Assembly (NCBI RefSeq): GCF_019090165.1
Contig: NZ_JAHRIB010000149.1
Coordinates: 1-64,000 of the forward strand
Length of the DNA: 64,000 bases
Source of the DNA: Streptomyces sp. BV286
GTDB taxonomy: Bacteria; Actinomycetota; Actinomycetes; Streptomycetales; Streptomycetaceae
Reading direction: 5' to 3'
Shown here: positions 43,422 through 51,428 of the stretch, in pieces
How positions within the stretch are numbered: position 1 is the first letter of the stretch
Layout of the letters: each line of letters starts with the position of its first letter
The notes under the pieces: generated by a model
The model's input: only the letters and a program-made list of their open reading frames with translations
Told to the model about the DNA's origin: nothing
The model's database searches: none
Position numbers and translations under genes: made by a program

Positions 43422-44984
43422 TCACGCCGCCTCCGTCCGGCCGGCGGCCATGCCCGCTGCGTCCAGGAGAGCCATGCCGACGATGAGATCCGCTCCGCCG
43501 AACTCGGGGTCGTCCAGCTCGGTTCCGTCGTCCACGGCGAACAACAGCCTCTCCTCACCCTGCCGGTAGGCGGTGCCGACCGGCGGGCTGGCGGCGTGCA
43601 CCGCCAGCAGGGCGACCAGATACGGCAGTTCGGGGTCCCGCCGCCGGGCGTCCGCGAGCAGCCCGGAGAGCCGGCGTGGCGCGTCGGCCGGCAGGTCGAG
43701 CAACTCCATGGCGACGGCGAGCTGCTCCTCGCTGAACCGGCTGTCGTCCGGCGTGGCGATCAGGTCCGGTTCGGGCATCTCGGCGCCCAGGTGCTCCCGC
43801 TCCACGGGAGGCGTCAGCAGCAGGTCGACGAGATCCCCGACCCGGACGGACGCGGAGGTCCGAAGGCCCGTCCCGCGCGCGAAGAAGGCGTCGGTCACCC
43901 GCAGCGCCTGCTCCACGGGCAGCGGCAGCACGGGGGCGACCAGATGGCCGTAGAGGTCTATCCCGGAGGTCGTCATCGGGGTGGCGAAGGCCTGCCGGTC
44001 CTGCTCGGCGCGGAACAGCGGCCCGGCCTCCAAAAGCCGGGACTGCAGCTGCGTGTGGCGCCGGATGCAGTCCTTGACGATGTCGACGAGCTCGGCGGCA
44101 CGGCGCTTCTGCTCGGGGTCCTCCGACTCGTCCCGCGCCTTGCGGATGTTGGTGAGGATCGCGTTCTCGTGGCGGTAGCGGTCGGCCACGTGGTCGAGGG
44201 CCTCGGCGATCATGTCGGGCACGGTCTGCAGCCAGTCCACCGCCCGGACGTTGCGCCGGGTCGCGTCGAGGGCCCTGCGGAGCGTCTCGGAGTACTGCAC
44301 GGTCCGGTAGCGGGCCTGCTCGGCGGCGAGTTGGGCGTCCGCGAGGCGGCCCCGGCTGATCAGTACCTCCAGCTTGACCTCGGCGGCGATCTGCGCGCTG
44401 GTGACGTCGGTGTCGAGGGCGCCCACGAGAACGTTGACCGCCTCGTCCGTCGTACGCAGGTACACGACCCCTCCGTAGCCGGGCACCTCCTCGATCAGCT
44501 TGAAGTCGTAGTCGCGGCGCACGTACGAGCCGTCGGGCGCGAACGTGCCGTACACGGCGCGGAAGCCGCGGTCGACGCTGCCGACGTTGATCAGGTTCTC
44601 CAGGACCCAGCGCGCGACGCGTTCGTGCTCGGTGACGGGTCGGCGCGGGGCCTGGGCGGCGATGCGCGGGATGAGCCTGGCCACTATCTGGTCGTGGTCG
44701 GCGCCGGTGTCGAAGTCCATGTTCAGTGTGACGAGGTCGATGGCGGCGAGGGCGACCTCCGCCATTCCGTAGACCGTGTACTCACCCGCGAGGTTCGCCT
44801 TGCGTACGTCCAGGTCGTGCAGGGGGGCGGTGCAGGCGAGCGCGCGCAGCCGCCGCGCCAGGCCCTCGTCGGCGGCCGGGCCCAATGCGGGTCGCGGCCC
44901 CGCGCTGAGCTGGGGCGGAACGCTGTCCGTCGATGCAGGCGAAGTCACGGTGCACAGACTAGGTCCTCGGTCTGACAACGGCAC
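43422..44984 (-). CDS. putative MukF/JetA-like (kleisin) subunit of the SMC-like complex
   Basis: A 520-residue soluble protein without catalytic motifs. An N-terminal domain (about 25-200) looks like a winged-helix fold. A long helical middle (about 200-330, rich in Arg/Glu/Ala with R-Y-R-H-E-N-A-I) and a helical C-terminal domain follow, matching kleisin-type architecture. It is first in the operon with the KITE-like and SMC-like genes. I use GTG 44984, which has GGAG six bases upstream; GTG 44948 (starting T-S-P-A-S-T) is an alternative. Assignment is by size, order and general architecture, so it is provisional. Confidence 0.58.
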   Translation of the reverse strand: MPLSDRGPSLCTVTSPASTDSVPPQLSAGPRPALGPAADEGLARRLRALACTAPLHDLDVRKANLAGEYTVYGMAEVALAAIDLVTLNMDFDTGADHDQIVARLIPRIAAQAPRRPVTEHERVARWVLENLINVGSVDRGFRAVYGTFAPDGSYVRRDYDFKLIEEVPGYGGVVYLRTTDEAVNVLVGALDTDVTSAQIAAEVKLEVLISRGRLADAQLAAEQARYRTVQYSETLRRALDATRRNVRAVDWLQTVPDMIAEALDHVADRYRHENAILTNIRKARDESEDPEQKRRAAELVDIVKDCIRRHTQLQSRLLEAGPLFRAEQDRQAFATPMTTSGIDLYGHLVAPVLPLPVEQALRVTDAFFARGTGLRTSASVRVGDLVDLLLTPPVEREHLGAEMPEPDLIATPDDSRFSEEQLAVAMELLDLPADAPRRLSGLLADARRRDPELPYLVALLAVHAASPPVGTAYRQGEERLLFAVDDGTELDDPEFGGADLIVGMALLDAAGMAAGRTEAA

Positions 44985-45119
44985 AAAGCGCTCCGCCGGG
45001 GCCGCTGTGCCACTTCGGGCCGTTTGCCGGGTGCGGGCGGATTGTTACTGGTCGCGCAGTTCCGCGCGGCCCGTCGGGTGCGCTCCGGCCGGAGCGTCAC
45101 CGGCGAGGCACGTCCCCGC

Positions 45120-45812
45120 TCAGAGTTCTTCCGACACCCGTCGGCCGTAGACCTCCACGACCCTTTTGAGTGAGTCGTCGAGGTAGACCCCGAGCAGGTT
45201 CTCCGCCTCCGCACGGTCCCCGTCCTGAAGGGCCCGCAGTATCCGGTCGTTGCGGGCGAGGTACGGCGCGTGCAGGCGCCGCGGGTCGTCCACCAGGTGG
45301 AAGGCGAGCCGCAGTTCGGCGAAGACGCTGCGCATCAGCTCGTCGGTGCGGGCGCTGCCGGCGAGCGCGACCAGTTCCCGGTGGAAGTGGATGTTGGCCG
45401 TGCCCAGGCCTTTCCAGTCACCTTCACGGGTCGCCCGCTGACCGTCCGCGACCGCCCTGGCGAGACCGTCCACCGCGTACGGCGGCTCGCCGAGGCCGCG
45501 CACCACCGCGCATTCGACGAGCCTGCGGGTGCGGTAGATGTCCTCGACGTCCTCGACCGTCAGGACCCGTACGAACACACCCCGGTTGAGCTGGTGGACC
45601 AGCAGCCGTTCGTGTGTGAGCAGGCGGAACGCCTCGCGCAGCGTGTTGCGCGAGACGCCGAGCGCGTTGCCGATGGTGTCCTCCGACAGGCGGGTGCCGG
45701 GCGGGAAGTAGCCCTCGGCGATCCGGCTCCTGAGGATGTCCGAGACCCGCTCGGCGGTGCTGGTGCGGCCCAGCAGCGCGCGGTCGTCCGCCAGTCCGTT
45801 CAGTTCGGCCAC
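45120..45812 (-). CDS. GntR-family (FadR subfamily) regulator of the 5-oxoproline operon
   Basis: A 230-residue regulator. The N-terminal winged helix (about 15-80) contains G-T-R-L-S-E and the recognition helix S-R-N-T-L-R-E-A. The C-terminal all-helical FCD ligand-binding domain (about 90-220) has the H-F-H-R-E-L metal-binding motif. It is divergent from the MFS/DUF1445/pxpABC operon, and a perfect GT-x3-AC palindrome lies in the shared gap. It probably represses the operon until a pathway metabolite such as 5-oxoproline or glutamate binds. I prefer GTG 45812; TTG 45824 is possible. Neither has a clear ribosome binding site. Confidence 0.88.
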   Translation of the reverse strand: MAELNGLADDRALLGRTSTAERVSDILRSRIAEGYFPPGTRLSEDTIGNALGVSRNTLREAFRLLTHERLLVHQLNRGVFVRVLTVEDVEDIYRTRRLVECAVVRGLGEPPYAVDGLARAVADGQRATREGDWKGLGTANIHFHRELVALAGSARTDELMRSVFAELRLAFHLVDDPRRLHAPYLARNDRILRALQDGDRAEAENLLGVYLDDSLKRVVEVYGRRVSEEL

Positions 45813-45860
45813 GCCCGAATTCAATCGCAGATACCAGAACGAAACAACATGGGTATTGAG

Positions 45861-45877
45861 GGATCGTTCAACGATCC
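45861..45877. promoter_or_regulatory. GntR/FadR-type operator
   Basis: GGATCGTT-C-AACGATCC is a perfect 8-bp inverted repeat with one central base, containing the GT-N3-AC core typical of FadR-subfamily GntR sites. It lies 49 bp from the regulator start and 168 bp from the MFS start in their common gap. Confidence 0.75.
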
Positions 45878-46044
45878 TCTACCTTACTCATCAGGCACCG
45901 GCTTCTCGCCCCGGATCCGACGGCTTCCGCACGCCGCAACTCCGCACCGGCCAACACATATCGGCACACAACGGCAAGCAAGCGTTCGCGTACGGCACGG
46001 CTCAGCCCCGAAGCACCCTCCCCCTCCTCGTCTGTGAGGTGCCC

Positions 46045-47361
46045 ATGAGCACGACCCCTCCACCGCAGGCCCTGCCCACCGAGACGCACCCCGGAGCGGG
46101 TGAACCCGCCGACGAGGGCGCGTTCGCCTGGCTGCGGGCCCTCGGGCCGCGCGGCCGCCGCGCCTTCGGCGGCGCGTTCGGCGGCTATGCCCTGGACTCG
46201 TACGACTACTTCACGCTGCCGCTGAGCATGGTGGCCCTGTCGGCGTACTTCGGTCTCAACAGCGGCCAGACCGGGCTGTTCACGACCGTCACGCTCGTCG
46301 TGTCCGCGATCGGCGGTGCCGGCGCGGGAGTCATCGCCGACCGGATCGGACGCGTCAAGGCGCTGATGATCACTGTCATCACGTACGCGGTCTTCACCGT
46401 GGCCTGCGGTTTCGCGCCCAACTACGAGACCCTGCTGGTCTTCCGCGCCCTGCAGGGACTCGGCTTCGGCGGCGAGTGGGCGGTCGGCGCGATCCTGGTC
46501 GCCGAGTACGCGAGCCCCAAGCACCGCGGCCGCACGCTCGGCGCGATCCAGAGTTCCTGGGCCGTGGGCTGGGGGCTCGCGGTGGTGGTCTACACACTGG
46601 TCTTCCAGTTCCTCAGCGACGACCTGGCCTGGCGCGTGATGTTCTGGACCGGGGCGCTGCCGGCCCTGCTGGTCATCTGGGTGCGCCGCAACGTGAAGGA
46701 CGCGCCGGAGGCCGCCGAGCGCCGCAAGAAGAGCCCCGAGAAGGGTTCCTTCGCCGCGATCTTCAAGCCGGGCACGGCCGCGGCACCCGGACTGCTGAAG
46801 ACGACGGTCTTCGCGGTGCTGCTCTCCACGGGCGTCCAGGGCGGCTACTACACGCTGGCCACCTGGGTCCCGACGTACCTGAAGACGGACCGCGGACTGT
46901 CCGTCGTCGGCACCGGCGGCTACCTGGCGTTCCTGATCTCGGGGGCCTTCATCGGCTACCTGACCGGCGGCTATCTCACCGACAAGCTGGGCCGCAAGCG
47001 CAACATCCTGCTGTTCGCGATCCTCTCGGCCGTCTGCATCCTGGCCTACGCGAACATCCCCAGCGGCGCCAACACCCTCGTCCTCGTGCTCGGTTTCCCG
47101 CTCGGGTTCTGCATGTCGGCGATCTTCAGCGGCTTCGGCTCGTTCCTGAGCGAGCTCTACCCGACGGCCGTACGCGGCACGGGGCAGGGATTCACGTACA
47201 ACACGGGCCGTGCCGTCGGCGCGGTCTTCCCCACTCTGGTCGGCTTTCTCGCCGACAGTTGGGGCGTGGGCGGTGCGCTGGTCTTCGGCGCGATCGGATA
47301 CGGCCTCGCGGCACTGGCCCTGATCGGTCTGCCCGAGACCCGTGGGAAGGAGCTCCTGTGA
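46045..47361 (+). CDS. MFS transporter of the 5-oxoproline operon
   Basis: A 438-residue major facilitator protein with 12 predicted transmembrane helices. The loop 2-3 motif is D-R-I-G-R, and after helix 6 a basic cytoplasmic loop (R-R-K-K-S-P-E-K) is present. It resembles the metabolite:H+ symporter group (sialate, aromatic acid or hydroxy-acid carriers). GTGAGGTG precedes the ATG at 46045. Its stop overlaps the next start. As first gene of an operon for 5-oxoproline metabolism it probably imports 5-oxoproline, D-glutamate or a precursor. Confidence 0.88.
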   Translation: MSTTPPPQALPTETHPGAGEPADEGAFAWLRALGPRGRRAFGGAFGGYALDSYDYFTLPLSMVALSAYFGLNSGQTGLFTTVTLVVSAIGGAGAGVIADRIGRVKALMITVITYAVFTVACGFAPNYETLLVFRALQGLGFGGEWAVGAILVAEYASPKHRGRTLGAIQSSWAVGWGLAVVVYTLVFQFLSDDLAWRVMFWTGALPALLVIWVRRNVKDAPEAAERRKKSPEKGSFAAIFKPGTAAAPGLLKTTVFAVLLSTGVQGGYYTLATWVPTYLKTDRGLSVVGTGGYLAFLISGAFIGYLTGGYLTDKLGRKRNILLFAILSAVCILAYANIPSGANTLVLVLGFPLGFCMSAIFSGFGSFLSELYPTAVRGTGQGFTYNTGRAVGAVFPTLVGFLADSWGVGGALVFGAIGYGLAALALIGLPETRGKELL

Positions 47362-48179
47362 ACCGCACGCAGCACCGCCCGGCCGGCCTTCTCGACGACC
47401 ACGCGCACGCGTGGAGCCCGGCAGAGGCACGCTCCCTGTTCCGTACGGGCGTCTCGGGCCCCACCGCGGGCTTCGCGGGCGGCCACACCCAGGCGAACCT
47501 GATATCGGTGCCGGCCGACTGGGCGTACGACATGCTCTTGTTCTGTCAGCGCAACCCGAAGCCCTGTCCGGTGCTCGACGTCACCGACGCCGGCTCCTGG
47601 ACGACCGTCCTGGCCGCCGACGCCGACCTGCGCACCGATCTGCCGCGCTACCGGGTGTGGGAGCACGGCGAGCTGGTGGCGGAGCCCACGGACGTGGTGG
47701 CGCACTGGCGCGACGACCTCGTGTCGTTCCTCATCGGGTGCAGCTTCACCTTCGAGTGGGCGCTGACCGAGGCCGGCGTGCCGATGCGTCACATCGAGCA
47801 GGGGCGCAACGTCTCCATGTACGTGACCAACCGCCGGTGCCGTCCCGCCGGGCGGCTGCACGGCCCCATGGTGGTGTCCATGCGTCCCGTGCCACCCGAG
47901 CGCCTGTCCGTGGCGATCCGGGAGACCAGCCTCCTGCCCGCGGTGCACGGCAGTCCCGTGTACTGCGGCGACCCGGGCGCTCTCGGCATCGAGGATCTCG
48001 GCCGCCCCGACTTCGGCGATCCGGTGGACGCCGAACCGGACGACATCCCGGTGTTCTGGGCCTGCGGTGTGACGCCGCAGGCCGCGGTGATGGCCTCGCG
48101 TCCGCCGTTCGCGATCACCCACGCGCCGGGCCAGATGTTCATCACCGACTCCCGCGACGAGCAGTACCGCGTCGCCTGA
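47358..48179 (+). CDS. DUF1445 protein (putative hydro-lyase / D-glutamate cyclase family)
   Basis: A 273-residue DUF1445 (PF07286) protein; S-F-L-I-G-C-S-F-T-F-E and the R-N-V-S-M-Y motif are hallmarks. The family is annotated as a hydro-lyase. The mammalian member DGLUCY has D-glutamate cyclase activity producing 5-oxo-D-proline. Here it lies between an MFS carrier and pxpABC, so a role in forming or processing 5-oxoproline is a reasonable inference, though stereochemistry remains open. The GTG start overlaps the MFS stop (GTGA) with AAGGAG upstream. Confidence 0.88.
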   Translation: MNRTQHRPAGLLDDHAHAWSPAEARSLFRTGVSGPTAGFAGGHTQANLISVPADWAYDMLLFCQRNPKPCPVLDVTDAGSWTTVLAADADLRTDLPRYRVWEHGELVAEPTDVVAHWRDDLVSFLIGCSFTFEWALTEAGVPMRHIEQGRNVSMYVTNRRCRPAGRLHGPMVVSMRPVPPERLSVAIRETSLLPAVHGSPVYCGDPGALGIEDLGRPDFGDPVDAEPDDIPVFWACGVTPQAAVMASRPPFAITHAPGQMFITDSRDEQYRVA

Positions 48180-48198
48180 CCCGAGGAACGAGCACTCC

Positions 48199-48957
48199 AT
48201 GACCCCGATCGACCTCAACGCCGATCTCGGCGAGGGCTTCGGCCGCTGGCGGCTGACCGACGACGAGCAGCTGCTGTCCGTCGTCACCAGCGCCAACGTG
48301 GCCTGCGGGTTCCACGCCGGGGACGCCTCCACCATGCGGCGGGTGTGCGAACTGGCGGCCGGGCGCGGCGTGCGGATCGGTGCCCAGGTCTCCTACCGGG
48401 ACCTGGCGGGTTTCGGGCGGCGCGCGATGGACGTGCCGTCCGACGAGCTGGCGGCCGAGGTGGCCTACCAGATCGGCGCCCTGGAGGTGTTCGCGCGCGC
48501 GGCGGGCGCACGCGTGGCGTACGTCAAACCGCACGGCGCGCTCTACAACCGGGTCGTGCACGACGAGGAGCAGGCCGGGGCCGTCGTGCAGGGCGTGCTG
48601 CTCGCCGGTGCCGCACTCCCGGTGCTCGGGCTGCCCGGTTCCCGGTTCCTCGACGTGGCCGGCCGGGCGGGACTCCCGGTCGTCACCGAGGCGTTCGCGG
48701 ACCGCGCGTACACCGACGAGGGCACGCTCGTGCCACGTGGCCGGGACGGTGCGGTGATCACCGAGCCCGGCGCCGTCGTGGAACGCTCGGTGGGGCTCGC
48801 GCGTTCTGGTGTCGTCACGTCCCTGTCGGGGCGCGACATCGCGGTGCGGGCCCGCTCCTTGTGCCTGCACGGCGACACGCCCGGCGCGGTGGACCTGGCC
48901 CGCCGGGTCCGCGCCCGGCTGGAGGAGTCGGGTGTCCCCGTGGAGGCGTTCGTATGA
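48199..48957 (+). CDS. pxpA: 5-oxoprolinase subunit A (LamB/YcsF family)
   Basis: A 252-residue LamB/YcsF protein with the N-terminal D-L-N-A-D-L-G-E, N-V-A-C-G-F-H-A-G-D and K-P-H-G-A-L-Y-N motifs. With PxpB and PxpC it forms the bacterial ATP-dependent 5-oxoprolinase that opens 5-oxoproline to glutamate. The operon order pxpA-pxpB-pxpC with short overlaps is standard. It is independent of the one-chain 5-oxoprolinase whose remnant lies at 17 kb. The ATG at 48199 follows GAGGAACGAG. Confidence 0.93.
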   Translation: MTPIDLNADLGEGFGRWRLTDDEQLLSVVTSANVACGFHAGDASTMRRVCELAAGRGVRIGAQVSYRDLAGFGRRAMDVPSDELAAEVAYQIGALEVFARAAGARVAYVKPHGALYNRVVHDEEQAGAVVQGVLLAGAALPVLGLPGSRFLDVAGRAGLPVVTEAFADRAYTDEGTLVPRGRDGAVITEPGAVVERSVGLARSGVVTSLSGRDIAVRARSLCLHGDTPGAVDLARRVRARLEESGVPVEAFV

Positions 48958-49568
48958 GGGCACTGCCGGTCGGTGACCGTGCCCTGCTCGTCGAAGTGTC
49001 CTCGGACGAGGAGGCGCAGGCCCTGCACGCCGAGCTGCTCCGCCGCCGCGCGGAGGGCTCCCTCTCCGTGCGGGAGATCGTTCCCGCCGCCCGTACGGTT
49101 CTCCTCGACGGCCTCGACGAGCCAGCCCGGCTGGCCGCGCAGTTGTCCGTGGCGCGGCTGCCGCCCGTCCCCCCGCCCGCGAAGGAGACCGTGGAGATCC
49201 CCGTGCGCTACGACGGCCCCGACCTCGCGGACGTCGCCTCGCGGTGGGGCGTGTCCCCGGACGAGGTGGCGCGGATCCACGCGTCGGCCGAGTTCCGGGT
49301 GGCCTTCTGCGGGTTCGCTCCCGGCTTCGGCTATCTCACCGGGCTGCCGGACCGGTACGACGTGCCCCGGCACGCGACACCCCGTACGACCGTCCCCGCG
49401 GGTTCCGTGGGGCTGGCGGGCCCGTACACGGGCGTGTACCCGCGCTCCTCGCCGGGCGGCTGGCGGCTGATCGGCACGACGGACGCCGTGCTGTGGGACC
49501 ACGCGCGCGTGCCGGCCGCGCTGCTGTCGCCGGGCACACCGGTCCGCTTCGTCCCGGTGGACTCCTGA
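48954..49568 (+). CDS. pxpB: 5-oxoprolinase subunit B (KipI family)
   Basis: A 204-residue AHS1/KipI-family protein with F-C-G-F-A-P-G-F-G-Y and R-T-T-V-P-A-G-S-V motifs. It is the B subunit of the PxpABC 5-oxoprolinase. In Bacillus the homologue KipI was first described as a kinase inhibitor, but the pathway role is favoured by this context. ATG overlaps the pxpA stop (ATGA at 48954-48957), and its stop overlaps the pxpC start. Confidence 0.93.
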   Translation: MRALPVGDRALLVEVSSDEEAQALHAELLRRRAEGSLSVREIVPAARTVLLDGLDEPARLAAQLSVARLPPVPPPAKETVEIPVRYDGPDLADVASRWGVSPDEVARIHASAEFRVAFCGFAPGFGYLTGLPDRYDVPRHATPRTTVPAGSVGLAGPYTGVYPRSSPGGWRLIGTTDAVLWDHARVPAALLSPGTPVRFVPVDS

Positions 49569-50443
49569 TGACCGACCGCGCACTCGCCGTCGTACGGGCC
49601 GGGGCGCTGACCACCGTGCAGGACCGGGGGCGCCCGGGCCACGCGCACCTCGGCGTACCGCGCTCCGGCGCGCTGGACGCGCCCGCCGCCGCGCTGGTGA
49701 ACCGGCTCGTGGGCAACGCGCCCGGCGCCGCCGTTCTGGAGACGACGCTCAACGGGTGCGACCTACGGCCGCGTTCGACGGTCACCGTGGCCGTGGGAGG
49801 TGCCCCGTGTCCCGTGTCCGTGGACGGGCGCCCGGCCGCCTGGGGAGCGCCGGTGCGCGTGCCCGCCGGGGCCCTGCTCTCGGTGGGGACGGCGGTCTCC
49901 GGAGTACGCGCCTACGTGGGCGTTTCGGGCGGGGTGGCCGTCGAGCCGGTGCTCGGCAGCCGGTCGACGGACCTGCTGTCGGGTCTGGGTCCGCCGCCCC
50001 TGGTGGACGGGGCGATACTCCCTCTGGGGCGGCCGACCGGCCACTACGCGCGCGTGGACGTCGCCGCACAGCCGGCTCCACCGGCCGAGCTCGTCCTGCG
50101 GGTGATGCTCGGCCCGCGCGACGACTGGTTCACGGCAGCCGCCGTGCGCGTCTTCACCACCCACGTCTACCGGGTGTCGTCGGCGAGCAACCGCATCGGT
50201 CTGCGCACGGAAGGGCCCGGGCTGGAGCGGGCCACCAGCGGCGAACTGCCCAGCGAGGGCATGGTCCTCGGCGCGGTGCAGGTGCCCCCGGACGGCAGGC
50301 CCGTGGTGTTCCTGGCGGACCACCCGACCACCGGGGGCTATCCGGTGATCGCGGTCGTCCACCCCGGCGACCTCCCCGCCACGGCCCAGGCCGCGCCGGG
50401 CACACCGGTGCGCTTCGTGCCGGTACGGCGCACAAGCCCCTGA
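49568..50443 (+). CDS. pxpC: 5-oxoprolinase subunit C (KipA/AHS2 family)
   Basis: A 291-residue AHS2/KipA-family protein with T-V-Q-D-R-G-R near the N-terminus, S-N-R-I-G-L-R-T-E-G and a C-terminal F-L-A-D-H-P-T-T-G-G-Y-P-V motif, all typical. It is the biotin-independent carboxylase-like C subunit that completes PxpABC. It starts within the pxpB stop (TGATG). The hairpin repeat at 50.5 kb follows and probably ends the operon. Confidence 0.93.
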   Translation: MTDRALAVVRAGALTTVQDRGRPGHAHLGVPRSGALDAPAAALVNRLVGNAPGAAVLETTLNGCDLRPRSTVTVAVGGAPCPVSVDGRPAAWGAPVRVPAGALLSVGTAVSGVRAYVGVSGGVAVEPVLGSRSTDLLSGLGPPPLVDGAILPLGRPTGHYARVDVAAQPAPPAELVLRVMLGPRDDWFTAAAVRVFTTHVYRVSSASNRIGLRTEGPGLERATSGELPSEGMVLGAVQVPPDGRPVVFLADHPTTGGYPVIAVVHPGDLPATAQAAPGTPVRFVPVRRTSP

Positions 50444-50483
50444 CCACCCCCGACGAGGCGCGCAAGGAGCCGTGCGCCGTCGG

Positions 50484-50517
50484 CGGGGCGCGGGAAACCG
50501 CGCGGCTCCCAGGGGCG
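50484..50517 (+). repeat. GNRA-tetraloop intergenic hairpin repeat, copy 4
   Basis: GCGCGG-GAAA-CCGCGC at 50488-50503 is a perfect 6-bp stem with a GAAA tetraloop, in the gap between the convergent pxpC and SGNH hydrolase genes. The stem matches copy 1 and the loop differs while keeping the GNRA rule. Confidence 0.7.
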
Positions 50518-50570
50518 ATCGCGTGCCCGGCCCGGACGGACCCGCAACAGGCCGACGCGGCCGGGCGGGC

Positions 50571-51428
50571 TCACGCGGCGTCCGGCTGTTCGCCGGTCGC
50601 CGTCAGCGCGGCCAGCGCCGACGCCACCGCGTGCGTCGCGACGAGGTCGAGGCGGGCGCTGGTCCCCCGGGCCCGATGGCGGACTTCCGAGGCGGCCAGG
50701 GTGAGGAGCTGGGGCAGCAGGTCGGTGCACCGGCGGGCCACCCACCCGGTTCCGGCGGTGGCCAGCCACCGCAGGCTCGCCGCCCGGGTGGGTTCGGGAA
50801 AGTCGGGCTCGGGGGACGGCACCGGCCCTGTGGCATGCCCCGTCCGCGCGAGCAGCGCGTGGAAGTGGAGGGCGAGCTGCCGGTGCCCGCGCTCCCCCGG
50901 GTGCAGCCGGTCCGCGCTCCACATCGCGCGGTCGGCGACCCACTCGCCCGCCGCCGCGTGCAGATGCACCGCGCCGTACCGCTCGGACAGCGCGTGCACG
51001 ACCGCGTTCACGGCCCGCTGCCGCCGCGCGAGCGGCCGGGCCAGCGCTCCCGGCAGCCCCAGCATCGCCCCGGGGTCGGGCAGACAGGCGGTGAGGAGCA
51101 CGGCGCCCTGTGCGGTGAACGCCGCGTACACCTCGTCGAGCCGCTCGGCCACGGCGCGGATGTCGAAGGTGCACCGCAGGGTGTCGTTCACACCGATGAC
51201 CACCGACGCGATGTCCGGCAGCCCGGCCAGCGCCGCCGGTGTCTGGCGTTCCAGGACGTCGCGCGTCTGGGCGCCGCTGACCGCGTGGTTGACGAACTCG
51301 ACCGGCGAATCCGGCGGCGTGAGGCCGGCCGCGAGCAGTGCGGCCCAGCCGCGCCACGCCTCGCCCACGGGGTCGCCCACCCCTTCCGTCAGGGAGTCGC
51401 CCAGGGCCGCGAACCGGAGGGGTCTCAT
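50571..51428 (-). CDS. SGNH/GDSL-family hydrolase
   Basis: A 285-residue SGNH hydrolase. Block I G-D-S (nucleophile Ser near residue 12, in A-L-G-D-S-L-T-E-G), block III G-V-N-D and block V D-R-L-H-P (catalytic Asp and His) are present. No signal peptide is seen, and the C-terminal 100 residues add a helical extension. It is the last gene of an operon with two glycosyltransferases, overlapping the preceding one by 4 bp, so a role in acyl trimming of a glycolipid or glycan is plausible. The exact ester substrate is unknown. Confidence 0.85.
   Translation of the reverse strand: MRPLRFAALGDSLTEGVGDPVGEAWRGWAALLAAGLTPPDSPVEFVNHAVSGAQTRDVLERQTPAALAGLPDIASVVIGVNDTLRCTFDIRAVAERLDEVYAAFTAQGAVLLTACLPDPGAMLGLPGALARPLARRQRAVNAVVHALSERYGAVHLHAAAGEWVADRAMWSADRLHPGERGHRQLALHFHALLARTGHATGPVPSPEPDFPEPTRAASLRWLATAGTGWVARRCTDLLPQLLTLAASEVRHRARGTSARLDLVATHAVASALAALTATGEQPDAA

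Noticed and set aside
37664..44984. Complete Wadjet defence system
   Set aside because: No JetD-like nuclease gene flanks the three genes; neighbours are choline oxidase and a GntR regulator. Kept as an SMC-like complex only.
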